Source of the DNA: Burkholderia sp. lig30
Lineage (GTDB): Bacteria > Pseudomonadota > Gammaproteobacteria > Burkholderiales > Burkholderiaceae
Length of the DNA: 64,000 nucleotides
Reading direction: 5' to 3'
Assembly: GCF_000687455.2 (NCBI RefSeq)
Contig: NZ_JGVW01000049.1
Span: 124,001 to 188,000 of the forward strand
The notes under the pieces are model-generated. The model worked only from the letters and a program-made list of their open reading frames with translations. It had not been told where the DNA came from and did no database searches. The position numbers were made by a program, and so were the translations under genes. Positions 1 through 8,920 of this stretch are shown in pieces (the first letter of the stretch is position 1; every line of letters begins with the position of its first letter).

Positions 1-234
1 GCGAACTACGCGGTGTTCCTGCGCGAAGGCGCGATGCGCGCCCGGACCGATCTCGGTGCGGTGTGGACCGGTGTGCTGCTGTCGGCGTCGACCACCCTGC
101 TGTCGTTCGGCATGCTCGGCATGAGTTCGATGCCGGCGCTGAGGAGCTTCGGCTCGACGCTGTCGCTGGGCATCATGGTGTCCGTGCTGCTCGCGCCGAT
201 GGGCATCCCCGCGACTCAACGGAGGAGCGCGTGA
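1..234 (+). CDS. MMPL/RND-type exporter, C-terminal end (partial)
   Basis: This is the 3' end of a gene that enters the window from the left. The 77 visible residues hold two hydrophobic stretches separated by a short loop (GMSSMPALRSFG), as expected for the last membrane helices of an MMPL-family transporter. APE clusters encode such a transporter, thought to move the finished aryl-polyene lipid toward the outer membrane. The stop overlaps the GTG start of the next gene (GTGA), so it is the upstream member of the same operon. The family call depends mainly on context because most of the protein lies outside the window. Confidence 0.7.
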   Translation, partial: ANYAVFLREGAMRARTDLGAVWTGVLLSASTTLLSFGMLGMSSMPALRSFGSTLSLGIMVSVLLAPMGIPATQRRSA

Positions 235-1415
235 TCGCGCCACGAATCTATCTGCATGCGCTCGGCATGATCAATGCGCTCGGCGACGACGTGGAAGCGA
301 TCGCCGCTGCACTGGCGAACGGCCGCGCCCCCGGCATGGGCCCGATCGAGACGCGCGCCGGCACCCGCTTCGCCGGCCGCGTGACGGCGCCGCTCAAGCT
401 TGCGCCGCCTGCCGCGCTGGCCGCTTACGACTGCCGCAACAACCGCCTGCTGCTCGCCGCGCTCGCGCAAATCCGGCCCGCGATCGAGGCCGCGCGCGCG
501 CGCTTCGGCGCGCGCCGCATCGGCGTGGTGCTCGGCACCAGCACGTCGGGCATCGGCGCGGCCGAAGCCGCACTCGCCCAACGCTCGCAAACCGGCGCCA
601 TGCCGCCCGCGTTCGACTACCGGCAGATGGAAATCGGCACGGCCGCGCCGTTTGCCGCCGCCGCACTGGATCTGCAAGGCCCGGCGTTCACGATCTCGAC
701 CGCGTGCACGTCGAGCGCGAAGGCGTTCGTGTCGGCGCGCCGCCTGCTGCAGCTCGGGCTGTGCGACGCGGTCGTCGCAGGCGGAGTCGATTCGCTATGC
801 GAACTGACGCTGCAGGGCTTCGCATCGCTCGAATCGACCAGCGCGACGCGCATGAACCCGATGAGCGCGAAGCGCCGCGGGATCAACATCGGCGAAGGTG
901 CCGCGGTCTTTCTGATGAGTCGCGACGAGGCGCCGGTGGCGCTCGTCGGCGCCGGCGAATCGAGCGACGCGCATCATATTTCCGCCCCCGATCCGCAAGG
1001 CGTCGGCGGCGAGCTCGCGCTGCGTGCCGCGCTCGACAACGCAGGCATTGCGCCGTCGGCGGTCGGCTACGTCAATCTGCACGCGACCGCGACCGTGAAG
1101 AACGACCAGATGGAAGCGCATCTGATGTCCCGAGTCTTTCCGCAGGGCGTCGCCGCGAGCGGCACGAAACCGCTGACGGGCCACCAGCTCGGCGCGGCCG
1201 GCGCAAGCGAGCTGGGATTCGCGTGGCTGACGCTGGCGCGCGACGATGTCCCGTTGCCTCGCCACGTGTGGGACGGCGAAGCCGATCCCGCGTTGCCCGC
1301 GCTCGATCTCGTCGAAGACGAACGCTATCTGCCGCGCGGCACGGGCACGCAATACGCGATGAGCAATTCGTTCGCGTTCGGCGGCAGCAATGTCAGCCTG
1401 ATTCTTGCCCGGTGA
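231..1415 (+). CDS. beta-ketoacyl-ACP synthase of the APE cluster
   Basis: Thiolase-fold ketosynthase of 394 residues, expected to carry out decarboxylative condensation on an acyl carrier protein during polyene chain building. The catalytic triad is visible: Cys in TACTSSAKAF, His in NLHATATVKND and His in TGHQLGAAGASE. I chose the GTG at 231 because GGAGGAG lies just upstream and it overlaps the preceding stop. Reading further upstream in frame would run through the exporter gene. It is the first of three ketosynthases here and the most divergent, shorter than typical FabF. In characterised APE systems one ketosynthase partner acts as a chain-length factor; I cannot tell from sequence whether this one does. 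Confidence 0.85.
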   Translation: MIAPRIYLHALGMINALGDDVEAIAAALANGRAPGMGPIETRAGTRFAGRVTAPLKLAPPAALAAYDCRNNRLLLAALAQIRPAIEAARARFGARRIGVVLGTSTSGIGAAEAALAQRSQTGAMPPAFDYRQMEIGTAAPFAAAALDLQGPAFTISTACTSSAKAFVSARRLLQLGLCDAVVAGGVDSLCELTLQGFASLESTSATRMNPMSAKRRGINIGEGAAVFLMSRDEAPVALVGAGESSDAHHISAPDPQGVGGELALRAALDNAGIAPSAVGYVNLHATATVKNDQMEAHLMSRVFPQGVAASGTKPLTGHQLGAAGASELGFAWLTLARDDVPLPRHVWDGEADPALPALDLVEDERYLPRGTGTQYAMSNSFAFGGSNVSLILAR

Positions 1416-1422
1416 CGACACG

Positions 1423-1920
1423 ATGACCGAGTCAGTTTTTCCCCTTCCCGCCGACGCGGACAACACGCTCCCGCCGATCGAACAGATCATCCCCCATCGC
1501 GGGACGATGCTGCTGCTCGACGCGGTCGCCACGTGCAGCGACGAATCGCTGACCGCGCTTGCGACGGTGCGCGGCGACGCGTGGTACGCCGATGCCGACG
1601 GTGCGATGCCGGCATGGATCGGCATCGAACTGATGGCGCAGGCGATCGCGGCCCATGTCGGGCTGCTGTCGATGCGTGCCGGCGAACGTGTGCGGCCCGG
1701 CGTGCTGCTGGGCACGCGCCGCTATGAGGCGCTCACGCCGGCATTCGCCCGCGACGCCCGGTTGCGCATTTCGGTGCACGAGCTGCTGCGCGGCGACGAA
1801 GGCCACGGCGCGTACGGATGCCGGATCGAACACGATGGCGCGGTGTGTGCCGAAGCGATCGTGAAGGTCTATCAGCCGCGCGATTTCCAGTCATTTATCG
1901 AGGAGAGTTCCAAGCCATGA
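1423..1920 (+). CDS. hot-dog fold 3-hydroxyacyl-ACP dehydratase (ApeP-like)
   Basis: A 165-residue FabA/FabZ-like hot-dog protein. IIPHRGTMLLLDAV near residue 25 carries the helix-capping His expected of a dehydratase. It should dehydrate 3-hydroxyacyl-ACP to the enoyl form, which is retained as a double bond in aryl polyenes. The ATG at 1423 follows the ketosynthase stop by 7 bases. An in-frame TTG at 1405 is possible but less likely. The stop overlaps the ketoreductase start as ATGA, implying translational coupling. Symbols such as apeP are used for E. coli and Xenorhabdus counterparts; the match here is by order and fold, not by search. Confidence 0.82.
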   Translation: MTESVFPLPADADNTLPPIEQIIPHRGTMLLLDAVATCSDESLTALATVRGDAWYADADGAMPAWIGIELMAQAIAAHVGLLSMRAGERVRPGVLLGTRRYEALTPAFARDARLRISVHELLRGDEGHGAYGCRIEHDGAVCAEAIVKVYQPRDFQSFIEESSKP

Positions 1921-2642
1921 GCCGGCGCGTTCTCATTACCGGCGCAAGCCGTGGCATCGGCCGCGCGATCGCCTGTCAACTGGCTGCGGACGGCTTTGCC
2001 GTGTCCGTGCATTGCCGTCAGGGCCGCGACGAAGCGGAAGCCGTTGCGGCAGGCATCATCGCGCAAGGCGGCACCGCCACCGTGCTGCAGTTCGACGTGC
2101 GCGACCGCGCCGCCTGTCGCGCGGTGCTCGAAGCGGACGTGGCCGCGCACGGCGCGTACTACGGCATCGTCTGCTGCGCGGGCGTGACCCGCGACGCGGC
2201 GTTTCCCGCCCTCACCGACGAAGACTGGGATCTTGTGATCGAAACTGGTCTCGACGCGTTCTACAACGTCGTTCATCCGCTGACGATGCCGATGGTCCGC
2301 GCGCGACAAGGCGGGCGGATCGTGACCGTCTCGTCGGTGTCCGGCGTAATCGGCAATCGCGGGCAGGTCAACTACAGCGCCGCGAAAGCCGGCCTGATCG
2401 GCGCGACGAAGGCGCTCGCGGTGGAGCTCGCGACGCGCGGCATCACCGTGAACAGCGTCGCGCCGGGGCTGATCGACACGGGCATGCTCGACGACGTGCC
2501 GCTCGAACACGCGCTGAAAGCCGTGCCGATGAACCGGGTCGGGCAACCGGCCGAAGTCGCCGCGGTGGTCAGCTTCCTGATGTCGGACGCGGCGTCGTAT
2601 GTCACGCGCCAGGTGATCGGCGTCAACGGCGGGATGGTGTGA
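1917..2642 (+). CDS. 3-oxoacyl-ACP reductase, SDR family (ApeQ/FabG-like)
   Basis: Classical short-chain dehydrogenase of 241 residues. TGASRGIGRA near residue 8 is the NADP-binding glycine motif. The catalytic Ser, Tyr and Lys lie in VSSVSG and NYSAAKAG. It should reduce the 3-keto group made by the adjacent ketosynthases before dehydration. AGGAGAG precedes the ATG, which overlaps the dehydratase stop, and its own TGA overlaps the next ATG by one base. The order dehydratase-ketoreductase-ketosynthase is typical of APE clusters. Confidence 0.88.
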   Translation: MSRRVLITGASRGIGRAIACQLAADGFAVSVHCRQGRDEAEAVAAGIIAQGGTATVLQFDVRDRAACRAVLEADVAAHGAYYGIVCCAGVTRDAAFPALTDEDWDLVIETGLDAFYNVVHPLTMPMVRARQGGRIVTVSSVSGVIGNRGQVNYSAAKAGLIGATKALAVELATRGITVNSVAPGLIDTGMLDDVPLEHALKAVPMNRVGQPAEVAAVVSFLMSDAASYVTRQVIGVNGGMV

Positions 2643-3868
2643 TGAAGCGCGTCGTCATTACCGGCATGGGCGGCGTCACGGCGCTCGGCAATTCCTGGGA
2701 TGAAATCGAAACCGCGTTGACGCTCGGCCGCAACGCGGTGCAGCGCATCCCCGACTTCGACTATTTCCAGTCGCTTCACACGCGGCTCGCGTGCCCGATT
2801 CCGAAGCTGGCGACGCCCGCGCACTATCCGCGCAAGAAGACGCGCTCGATGGGGCCGGTGTCGCTCTACGCGGTGCGCGCAAGCGAGCTCGCCCTCACCG
2901 ACGCCGGCCTGCTCGACGATCCGTCGATCAAGGATGGCCGCATGGGCGTGGCCTACGGCTCGTCGTCCGGTTCGGTCGAACCGATCCGCGCGTTCGGCAA
3001 GATGCTGGACACCGGCTCGATGAGCGACGTGACGTCCAACAGCTACGTGCAGATGATGCCGCACACGACGGCGGTGAACGTCAGCCTGTTCTGGGATCTG
3101 AAGGGGCGCATCGTGCCGACATCGTGCGCGTGCGCGTCGGGCAGCCAGGCGATCGGCTACGCATACGAGGCGATCGCGCACGGCAAGCAGACCCTGATGC
3201 TCGCGGGCGGAGCCGAGGAGCTGTCGGGGCCCGCGGTCGCCGTATTCGACACGCTTTACGCCACCAGCACCCGCAATGACGAGCCGCACCTGACGCCGCG
3301 CCCGTTCGACGCGGCGCGCGACGGCCTCGTGGTCGGCGAGGGTGCCGCCACGCTGGTGCTCGAGGAGTACGAGCACGCGCTTGCGCGCGGCGCGCGCATT
3401 CACGCGGAGATCGTCGGCTTCGGCTGCAATTCGGACGGCGCGCACATGACGCAACCGACCGCCGCGACGATGGCGACGGCGATGCAGCTCGCACTGCGCG
3501 ACGCCGGGCTGCCTGCCGACGCGATCGCGTACGTGAACGCACACGGCACGTCGACCGACCGCGGCGACATCGCGGAAAGCCACGCGACCGCCGAAACCTT
3601 CGGCGCGCGCATGCCGATCAGTTCGCTGAAGAGTTACATCGGCCATACGCTGGGCGCATGCGGTGCGATCGAAGCATGGTGGACGATCGAGATGATGAAG
3701 CGCAACTGGTACGTACCCACGCTGAACCTGACCCACGTCGATCCGGCCTGCGCGAGCCTCGACTACATCGTCGGCGCGCCGCGCGCAATCGATGCCGAGT
3801 ACGTGATGAGCAACAACTTCGCGTTCGGCGGCGTGAATACGTCGCTGATCTTCAGGCGAGCCGGATGA
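2642..3868 (+). CDS. beta-ketoacyl-ACP synthase II-like (APE cluster)
   Basis: FabF-like ketosynthase of 408 residues starting MKRVVITGMGGVTALGN. Active-site residues are intact: Cys in PTSCACASGSQA, His in NAHGTSTDRGD and His in YIGHTLGACGA. It would perform one of the C2-elongation steps of the polyene. It is joined to the ketoreductase by a TGATG overlap and to the next ketosynthase by ATGA, so the tandem pair is likely made in equal amounts. This fits ketosynthases that work as heterodimers. Which partner is catalytic cannot be settled here because both keep their Cys. Confidence 0.87.
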   Translation: MKRVVITGMGGVTALGNSWDEIETALTLGRNAVQRIPDFDYFQSLHTRLACPIPKLATPAHYPRKKTRSMGPVSLYAVRASELALTDAGLLDDPSIKDGRMGVAYGSSSGSVEPIRAFGKMLDTGSMSDVTSNSYVQMMPHTTAVNVSLFWDLKGRIVPTSCACASGSQAIGYAYEAIAHGKQTLMLAGGAEELSGPAVAVFDTLYATSTRNDEPHLTPRPFDAARDGLVVGEGAATLVLEEYEHALARGARIHAEIVGFGCNSDGAHMTQPTAATMATAMQLALRDAGLPADAIAYVNAHGTSTDRGDIAESHATAETFGARMPISSLKSYIGHTLGACGAIEAWWTIEMMKRNWYVPTLNLTHVDPACASLDYIVGAPRAIDAEYVMSNNFAFGGVNTSLIFRRAG

Positions 3869-5124
3869 GCCAGCCCGGAACACGGACGGCGGACGGCATG
3901 CGGCGTGTGGTCGTGACCGGGATGGGCATCGTGTCCTGTCTCGGCAACGCGCTCGACAGCGTGTCGGCCGGCCTGCGGGCGGGCCGCCGCGGCATCGTCC
4001 GCGTCGACGCCTGGCGCGAGCGCGGCTTCGCGAGCCAGGTCGCGGCCGTCGCGTCGGTCGCCGACGAAACGCCGTTCGACCGCAAGCACGAACGCTTCAT
4101 GGGCGATACCGCGCGCTTCGCGTGTCACGCGGCACGCAACGCGATGGCCGACGCGGGTCTCGATCCGGACGCGCTGCGCACGCCGTCCGCCGGCGCCATC
4201 ATCGGTTCCGGTGTCGGCACGTTGTCGGCCTACGACAGCGCGATGGCGATCGCCGGCGCGCACGGGATCGATCGCCTGCGGCCGTATACGGTGCCGCAGG
4301 CCATGAGCAGCACGACCTCGGCGAACGTGGCGAACGTGTTCGGCATACAAGGGGCAACGTACTCGCCGTCGTCGGCCTGCACGACCTCGGCGCTCGCGAT
4401 CGGCCAGGCGATGCAGCTGCTCCAGACCGGCCGGCAGGAGATCGTGCTGGCCGGGGGCAGCGAAGCGCTGCACGACAACATGACGCTGATGTTCGATGCG
4501 ATGGGCACGTTGTCGCGCGGGTTCAACGACACGCCCGAGCGGGCCTCGCGACCGTACGACGCCGGCCGCGACGGCTTCGTGATCGGATCCGGCGCAGGCG
4601 TCCTGGTGCTCGAAACGCTCGAACGCGCGCGCAAGCGCGGTGCGCGCATCCATGCGGAGCTGACCGGCTTCGGTCATTGCACCGATGGCGCAGGCATGGT
4701 CACGCCGCGTGCGGGCGGCATCGCCCGCGCGATCCGGGCGGCGCTCGACGAAGCCGGCGAGCGGCCCGACTACATCAACACGCACGCGCCTTCGACGCCG
4801 CTGGGCGATCTGGAAGAGCTGCATGCGCTGCGCGCCGTGTTCGGCAGCGACATGCCGCCGTTCTCGTCCACGAAGGGGCTGACCGGCCATCCACTCGGTG
4901 CATGCGGCGCGCAGGAGGCCATCTACACGCTGCTGATGATGCGCGATCGCTACATGGCCGGCAGCGCGGGCATCGAAGATCTGGATGCCAACGCGGCGGG
5001 GCTGCCGCTCGTGCAGGCGTCGCGCGATGCCGTCGTCGGCGCGGCGCTGTCTGTTTCATTCGGGTTCGGCGGCAGTTGCGCGAGCCTGATGTTTCGCGCA
5101 TGGAATGAAGATCCATGGTTCTGA
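3865..5124 (+). CDS. beta-ketoacyl-ACP synthase, last gene of the APE ketosynthase run
   Basis: Third ketosynthase, 419 residues, with MRRVVVTGMGIVSCLG after a short N-terminal tail. The tail may be skipped if the in-frame ATG at 3898 is used. Cys sits in SSACTTSALAIG and the two His in NTHAPSTPLGD and LTGHPLGACGAQ. The usual HGT after the first His is HAP here, a small departure from FabF. It overlaps the preceding gene by 4 bases and ends the tightly packed part of the operon. Elongating ketosynthase of a type II system is well supported; its exact role among the three is not. Confidence 0.84.
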   Translation: MSQPGTRTADGMRRVVVTGMGIVSCLGNALDSVSAGLRAGRRGIVRVDAWRERGFASQVAAVASVADETPFDRKHERFMGDTARFACHAARNAMADAGLDPDALRTPSAGAIIGSGVGTLSAYDSAMAIAGAHGIDRLRPYTVPQAMSSTTSANVANVFGIQGATYSPSSACTTSALAIGQAMQLLQTGRQEIVLAGGSEALHDNMTLMFDAMGTLSRGFNDTPERASRPYDAGRDGFVIGSGAGVLVLETLERARKRGARIHAELTGFGHCTDGAGMVTPRAGGIARAIRAALDEAGERPDYINTHAPSTPLGDLEELHALRAVFGSDMPPFSSTKGLTGHPLGACGAQEAIYTLLMMRDRYMAGSAGIEDLDANAAGLPLVQASRDAVVGAALSVSFGFGGSCASLMFRAWNEDPWF

Positions 5125-5146
5125 CAATCACCACAACAAGGAAATC

Positions 5147-5578
5147 ATGAAGCAAACACGTCTCATGCTGGGCGCGCTCGCCGTCGTCGCACTGACGCAG
5201 GCCGGTTGCGGGACTCAGGTCAAGTCGCTGCCGTTGCAACCGGTTGCCGCGCATCCGGCCAACGGCTCGGATGTCGCGTTGTATTTCGGTTCGCAGAAGC
5301 ATCCGGCCGTGCAGCGCCAGCTCGGTGACGTGTCGTATTCGGTGCGGATTGCCCGTGCGTCGGACGATGCCGACACCGCGTGCGGCAAGGCGCTGTCGGA
5401 GGCACTCGGCAAATTGCGCGCGAACGCGAAGGAACATGGCGCCGACGCGGTGATCGACGTGACGACCCGCTTCCATTCGACCGAATCCGATTCCGACACC
5501 CAATACACATGCGGCGTGAGCCCCAGCGCGGCGGCGATCGCCGTGAATGGCAAGCGCGTCGTGTTGCAGTCGAACTGA
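5147..5578 (+). CDS. small lipoprotein, paralogue of the next gene
   Basis: A 143-residue protein with a lipoprotein signal: MKQTRLMLGALAVVALTQ, then the lipobox AGC. The mature part contains GSDVALYFGSQKHPAVQ, a central acidic region and a single later Cys. It shares the block DVALYF..Q.HPAV and the C-terminal A.AVI..........T/FTCG pattern with the next gene. Such proteins accompany Burkholderia APE loci and, as I recall, are often labelled excinuclease-like without functional support. It starts 22 bases after the last ketosynthase and is probably co-transcribed. Function unknown; an envelope location is inferred from the signal. Confidence 0.7.
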   Translation: MKQTRLMLGALAVVALTQAGCGTQVKSLPLQPVAAHPANGSDVALYFGSQKHPAVQRQLGDVSYSVRIARASDDADTACGKALSEALGKLRANAKEHGADAVIDVTTRFHSTESDSDTQYTCGVSPSAAAIAVNGKRVVLQSN

Positions 5579-5595
5579 ACCCGCGGGGAATGACG

Positions 5596-6039
5596 ATGAA
5601 AAAACCTTTGATGCTGGTCACGCTCTGCGCGGCGCTCGCAACATCGCACGCGTTCGCGCGCGATACGATCGACAACTACCCGGTCGCCGATGCGCTCGGC
5701 AGCGAACCGGGCAAGGTCGGCGACGACGTCGCGCTCTACTTCGCCGGCCAGCCGCATCCGGCCGTGCGGAAGTCGTTCGGCCATTTCGCGACGAACAAGA
5801 AGACGAACGCGTTCGGCAAGAGCGATCTGGAGGCGTGCCAGCATGTGTTCCTGTCAGCCGTGATCGAGCTGCAGGATCGGGCGCGCAAGGAAGGCGGCAA
5901 TGCCGTCATCAACATCCAGAGCAATTACCGGAACGAGCTGCGCTCGAGCGCCGCCGAGTTCACCTGCGGCGCGGGCGCGATCATCGCCGGTGTCGCGCTG
6001 GTGGGCGACGTGGTGACGCTGAAGGCCGCGAAGAAGTAA
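5596..6039 (+). CDS. small exported protein, paralogue of the preceding lipoprotein
   Basis: About 147 residues with a Sec signal peptide (MKKPLMLVTLCAALATSHAFA) and no lipobox, so it is predicted periplasmic. The mature region begins RDTIDNYPVADAL and carries DDVALYFAGQPHPAVRKS, matching the preceding lipoprotein. ATG 5590 and ATG 5596 are both in frame. I chose 5596 because GGGGA at 5585-5589 is correctly spaced for it. The pair looks like a tandem duplication in which one copy stayed membrane-anchored. Function is not known. Confidence 0.68.
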   Translation: MKKPLMLVTLCAALATSHAFARDTIDNYPVADALGSEPGKVGDDVALYFAGQPHPAVRKSFGHFATNKKTNAFGKSDLEACQHVFLSAVIELQDRARKEGGNAVINIQSNYRNELRSSAAEFTCGAGAIIAGVALVGDVVTLKAAKK

Positions 6040-6052
6040 CGCTGCGGGTTCG

Positions 6053-6082
6053 GGCAGCGGCCGGCGGGCGCGGACCGCTGCC
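6053..6082. terminator. weak stem-loop between convergent genes
   Basis: GGCAGCGG (6053-6060) can pair with CCGCTGCC (6075-6082) in the 57-bp gap between two convergent genes. There is no clear T-run, so a role as a bidirectional terminator is only possible. Confidence 0.25.
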
Positions 6083-6096
6083 GCTGCCGCTGCCAC

Positions 6097-6834
6097 TCAG
6101 CCCGCTTTGACGGCCGCCACGTTGACGAGCGTTTCGCGCCGCTTGCCGGGCTTCGGACGATGCAGGCCGAGGCGCTCGAACAAGCCGAAATCCGTCGCGC
6201 GGCTCCACCAGAGATAGGGCAGGGAAACGTTGTGCGGACGGAAGCTGAAGCCGGCGCGTCGAATCATGTCGAGATAGCCGTCGGCGCTTTTCTGGACCTG
6301 CATCGGGTGACGGAACAGCAGCCGGATCACCCACGACTTGATGTATTCCTCGGTGGATTCGGCGAACAGCAGCACGCCACCGGGCTTCAGGACGCGATGG
6401 AACTCGGCGAGCGCGCGCTCCTGCTCGACGAGGTGATGGAAGGTCTGATGGCAGAACACGATGTCGGCGCTCGCGGACGGCAGCGGCAGGTTCGCGCAAT
6501 CGCCGTGCAGCAGTTCGATATCCGCGAGCGACGGCGACTGAGCCCGGCACGCGCGTGCGGCTTCGGCCGCGCGTGCGAGCGATGCCTCGTGGTAGTCGAC
6601 GCCGACGATGCGGCCCGGCCGAAAGGCGTCCGCGAGCAGGCGGAACGACTTGCCTTGCCCGCAGCCGACGTCGACGATCGTCGGTGCATCGGGCAGCGGC
6701 GCATCGATCCGCGGCTTGAGATCGTTGATCGCCACCCGGAGCACATGATGCTCCCAGGTGTGGGTTTGCAGGAACCAGACCCCGAAAGCCGTCTCCGGCA
6801 CGAAAGACACACTGGATGTTTCGGATGACGACAT
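6097..6834 (-). CDS. class I SAM-dependent methyltransferase
   Basis: A 245-residue methyltransferase. VDVGCGQGKS near residue 54 is motif I, the SAM-binding glycine loop. The acidic residue ending strand 2 (VGVDYHE) follows, then FCHQTFHHL and LKPGGVLLFAE as later motifs. APE cores are often O-methylated, so a role in capping the aryl head is plausible but inferred from position. GGGGAAAAC precedes the ATG. It is transcribed away from the flavoprotein gene, and the 123-bp AT-richer gap at 6835-6957 must hold both promoters. Confidence 0.8.
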   Translation of the reverse strand: MSSSETSSVSFVPETAFGVWFLQTHTWEHHVLRVAINDLKPRIDAPLPDAPTIVDVGCGQGKSFRLLADAFRPGRIVGVDYHEASLARAAEAARACRAQSPSLADIELLHGDCANLPLPSASADIVFCHQTFHHLVEQERALAEFHRVLKPGGVLLFAESTEEYIKSWVIRLLFRHPMQVQKSADGYLDMIRRAGFSFRPHNVSLPYLWWSRATDFGLFERLGLHRPKPGKRRETLVNVAAVKAG

Positions 6835-6957
6835 GTTTTCCCCGGCGCGTGTTCAGTTTTATATGATTGCGCGACATTGTAATAGCAGGGGCTTCCGCAA
6901 GGGCAATTGCAGCATGCGGCAGCCGCCAGACGAGACGACACGAGATTAGAGGAAGCA

Positions 6958-8202
6958 GTGAGCACTATTTCATCGCATGAAAACGACGTCGACGTGGCGA
7001 TCATCGGCGCGGGTCCGGCGGGGGCGGTTGCCGCCGCGTTGCTGAGAAAGGCGGGGCGCTCGGTGCTCGTGCTCGAACGGCAGCACTTTCCGCGCTTCTC
7101 GATCGGCGAGAGCCTGCTGCCGCAGAGCATGGCCTACCTCGAGGAAGCCGGCATGCTGCAGGCGGTGGTCGAAGCCGGCTTCCAGCACAAGAACGGCGCG
7201 CGTTTCGTGTGGCGCGACCGGTCGTCGTCATTCGACTTCCGCGACAAGCATTCGCCGGGATGGGGCACGACGTATCAGGTGGAACGCGCGCAGTTCGACG
7301 ATCTGCTGATTCGCTGCGCGGCGCAGCAAGGCGCCGACGTACGGTTCGGCCATACGGTGCGCGAGATGCATCCGGGCAGCGCACCGGTGCTCGACGTGAT
7401 CGATGAAGACGGACGCAGCTACGAGGTCCGTGCCCGCTTCGTGTTCGATGCGAGCGGTTTCGGCCGCGTGCTGCCGCGTCTGCTGAAGCTCGAGGCGCCG
7501 ACGCGGCTGCCGACGCGTGCGGCCATCTTCAGCCATGTCCGCGACGGCTTGCCGCTCGACGCGATCGACCGCAACAAGATCTGCGTGGCGACCCACCCCG
7601 AGCGGCGCGACGTCTGGTTCTGGATGATTCCGCTGGCGGGCGGCCGTTCTTCGGTGGGCTGCGTGGCGGAGGCCGCGTTTCTGGATGTGCCGGAAGCGGC
7701 GCGGGAAGCCAAGCTGCGCGAGTTGATCCGGCAGGAGCCCACGCTCAACCGCCTGATCGGCGATGCGCCGTTCCTGATGCCGGTGAACCAGATCGGCGGT
7801 TACTCGGCCAATGTGGAGCGTCTGCACGGCCCCGGCTACGCACTGCTCGGCAATGCCGGCGAGTTCCTCGATCCGGTGTTTTCGTCCGGCGTGACCATCG
7901 CGTTGCGCTCCGCACATCTGGCCGTGCAAACGCTCGAGCGCCAGCTCGGCGGCGAACAGGTGGACTGGCTCGCCGACTACGATGTGCCGCTGCGCAAGGG
8001 CATCGACACGTTCCGCGTGTTCGTCGAGCGTTGGTACACGGGCGAGTTGCAGGACATCATTTACTACCCGAACCAGACGCCGGTGATTCGCCGCATGATC
8101 AGCTCGATCCTCGCCGGATACGCGTGGGACGAATCGAACCCCTACGTGACCGAGCCGGCGCGGAGGCTCGCCGTGCTCCACGACGCGTGCACCAGGTCTT
8201 GA
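6958..8202 (+). CDS. FAD-dependent oxidoreductase (halogenase/monooxygenase-like)
   Basis: A 414-residue flavoprotein. VAIIGAGPAGAVAAALL near the N-terminus is the FAD-binding Rossmann motif. FSIGESLLPQS matches the conserved stretch after it in tryptophan-halogenase-like and geranylgeranyl-reductase-like enzymes. GNAGEFLDPVFSSGV is the second FAD-contact region. I do not see the catalytic Lys context of a true halogenase, so a monooxygenase or dehydrogenase is as likely. The GTG at 6958 is chosen because AGAGGAAG sits upstream. Relatives occur in APE clusters; the substrate is unknown. Confidence 0.78.
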   Translation: MSTISSHENDVDVAIIGAGPAGAVAAALLRKAGRSVLVLERQHFPRFSIGESLLPQSMAYLEEAGMLQAVVEAGFQHKNGARFVWRDRSSSFDFRDKHSPGWGTTYQVERAQFDDLLIRCAAQQGADVRFGHTVREMHPGSAPVLDVIDEDGRSYEVRARFVFDASGFGRVLPRLLKLEAPTRLPTRAAIFSHVRDGLPLDAIDRNKICVATHPERRDVWFWMIPLAGGRSSVGCVAEAAFLDVPEAAREAKLRELIRQEPTLNRLIGDAPFLMPVNQIGGYSANVERLHGPGYALLGNAGEFLDPVFSSGVTIALRSAHLAVQTLERQLGGEQVDWLADYDVPLRKGIDTFRVFVERWYTGELQDIIYYPNQTPVIRRMISSILAGYAWDESNPYVTEPARRLAVLHDACTRS

Positions 8203-8281
8203 GCGATGGGACGGGAGGCGACGACAGCTCAAGCCGGTGAGCGCCACCCGCCGACGACACCTGATGAATCGAGGAGGCTGA

Positions 8282-8884
8282 GTGCCTGACACCGATACGC
8301 TGGTCAAGATGTCGCTCTACGTGGCGCTTGTACTGCTCCTGCCGGGACCGACCAATACGCTGTTGCTGTCGTCGGGACTGAGGGTCGGCCTGCGCGGCAC
8401 GTGGCGGCTCGTGATTGCCGAGGCGCTCGGCTATATCGTGGCGATCGCCGTGTGGGGATTCTTCCTGAGCGCGCTTGCCGCGAGCCGGCCGTGGCTGTTC
8501 GATGCGGTCAAGTTCGCGAGCGCCGCCTACATCCTGGGGCTGGCGGTCAGGATGTGGACCACGAGCCGCGCGCTGCAGGAACGCCCGGCCGCCGTCGTGA
8601 CGTTCCGCGACCTGTTCGTCACGACCGTGCTGAACCCCAAGGCGCTGCTGTTCGCGAGCACGTTGTTTCCGATCGAAGCATTCCGGTCAGCCGGCTATTT
8701 CGTTTGGACGATCGCCGCATTCCTGACGGTGCTGGTGCCGATCGGCATCGGCTGGTCGTGCCTTGGGCGCCTGCTGATGTGGAAACGCTCGTGCGCCGCC
8801 CATACGCCGACGCTGTTGCGCGGCGCGTCGCTCGTGCTGCTGACGTTCTCCGGCACGCTGATGTATTCGATCGTGCATCGTTGA
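8282..8884 (+). CDS. LysE-family translocator
   Basis: A 200-residue membrane protein with about five to six hydrophobic helices. Near residue 21 it has PGPTNTLLLSSGLRVG, which matches the P-G-P-x-x-x signature of LysE/RhtB exporters. These export amino acids or small polar metabolites by proton exchange. The GTG start is supported by GAGGAGG at 8270-8276. It lies 79 bases after the flavoprotein and may be its operon partner. Substrate is unknown. Confidence 0.75.
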   Translation: MPDTDTLVKMSLYVALVLLLPGPTNTLLLSSGLRVGLRGTWRLVIAEALGYIVAIAVWGFFLSALAASRPWLFDAVKFASAAYILGLAVRMWTTSRALQERPAAVVTFRDLFVTTVLNPKALLFASTLFPIEAFRSAGYFVWTIAAFLTVLVPIGIGWSCLGRLLMWKRSCAAHTPTLLRGASLVLLTFSGTLMYSIVHR

Positions 8885-8920
8885 GCGGTGTGCGGGGGGA
8901 TGTCGGCGCGACGTGCAAAG

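Noticed and set aside
6958-8202. Calling the flavoprotein a tryptophan halogenase
   Set aside because: It shares the FAD-binding layout, but the conserved catalytic Lys and W-x-W-x-x-I halogenase motifs are not visible.
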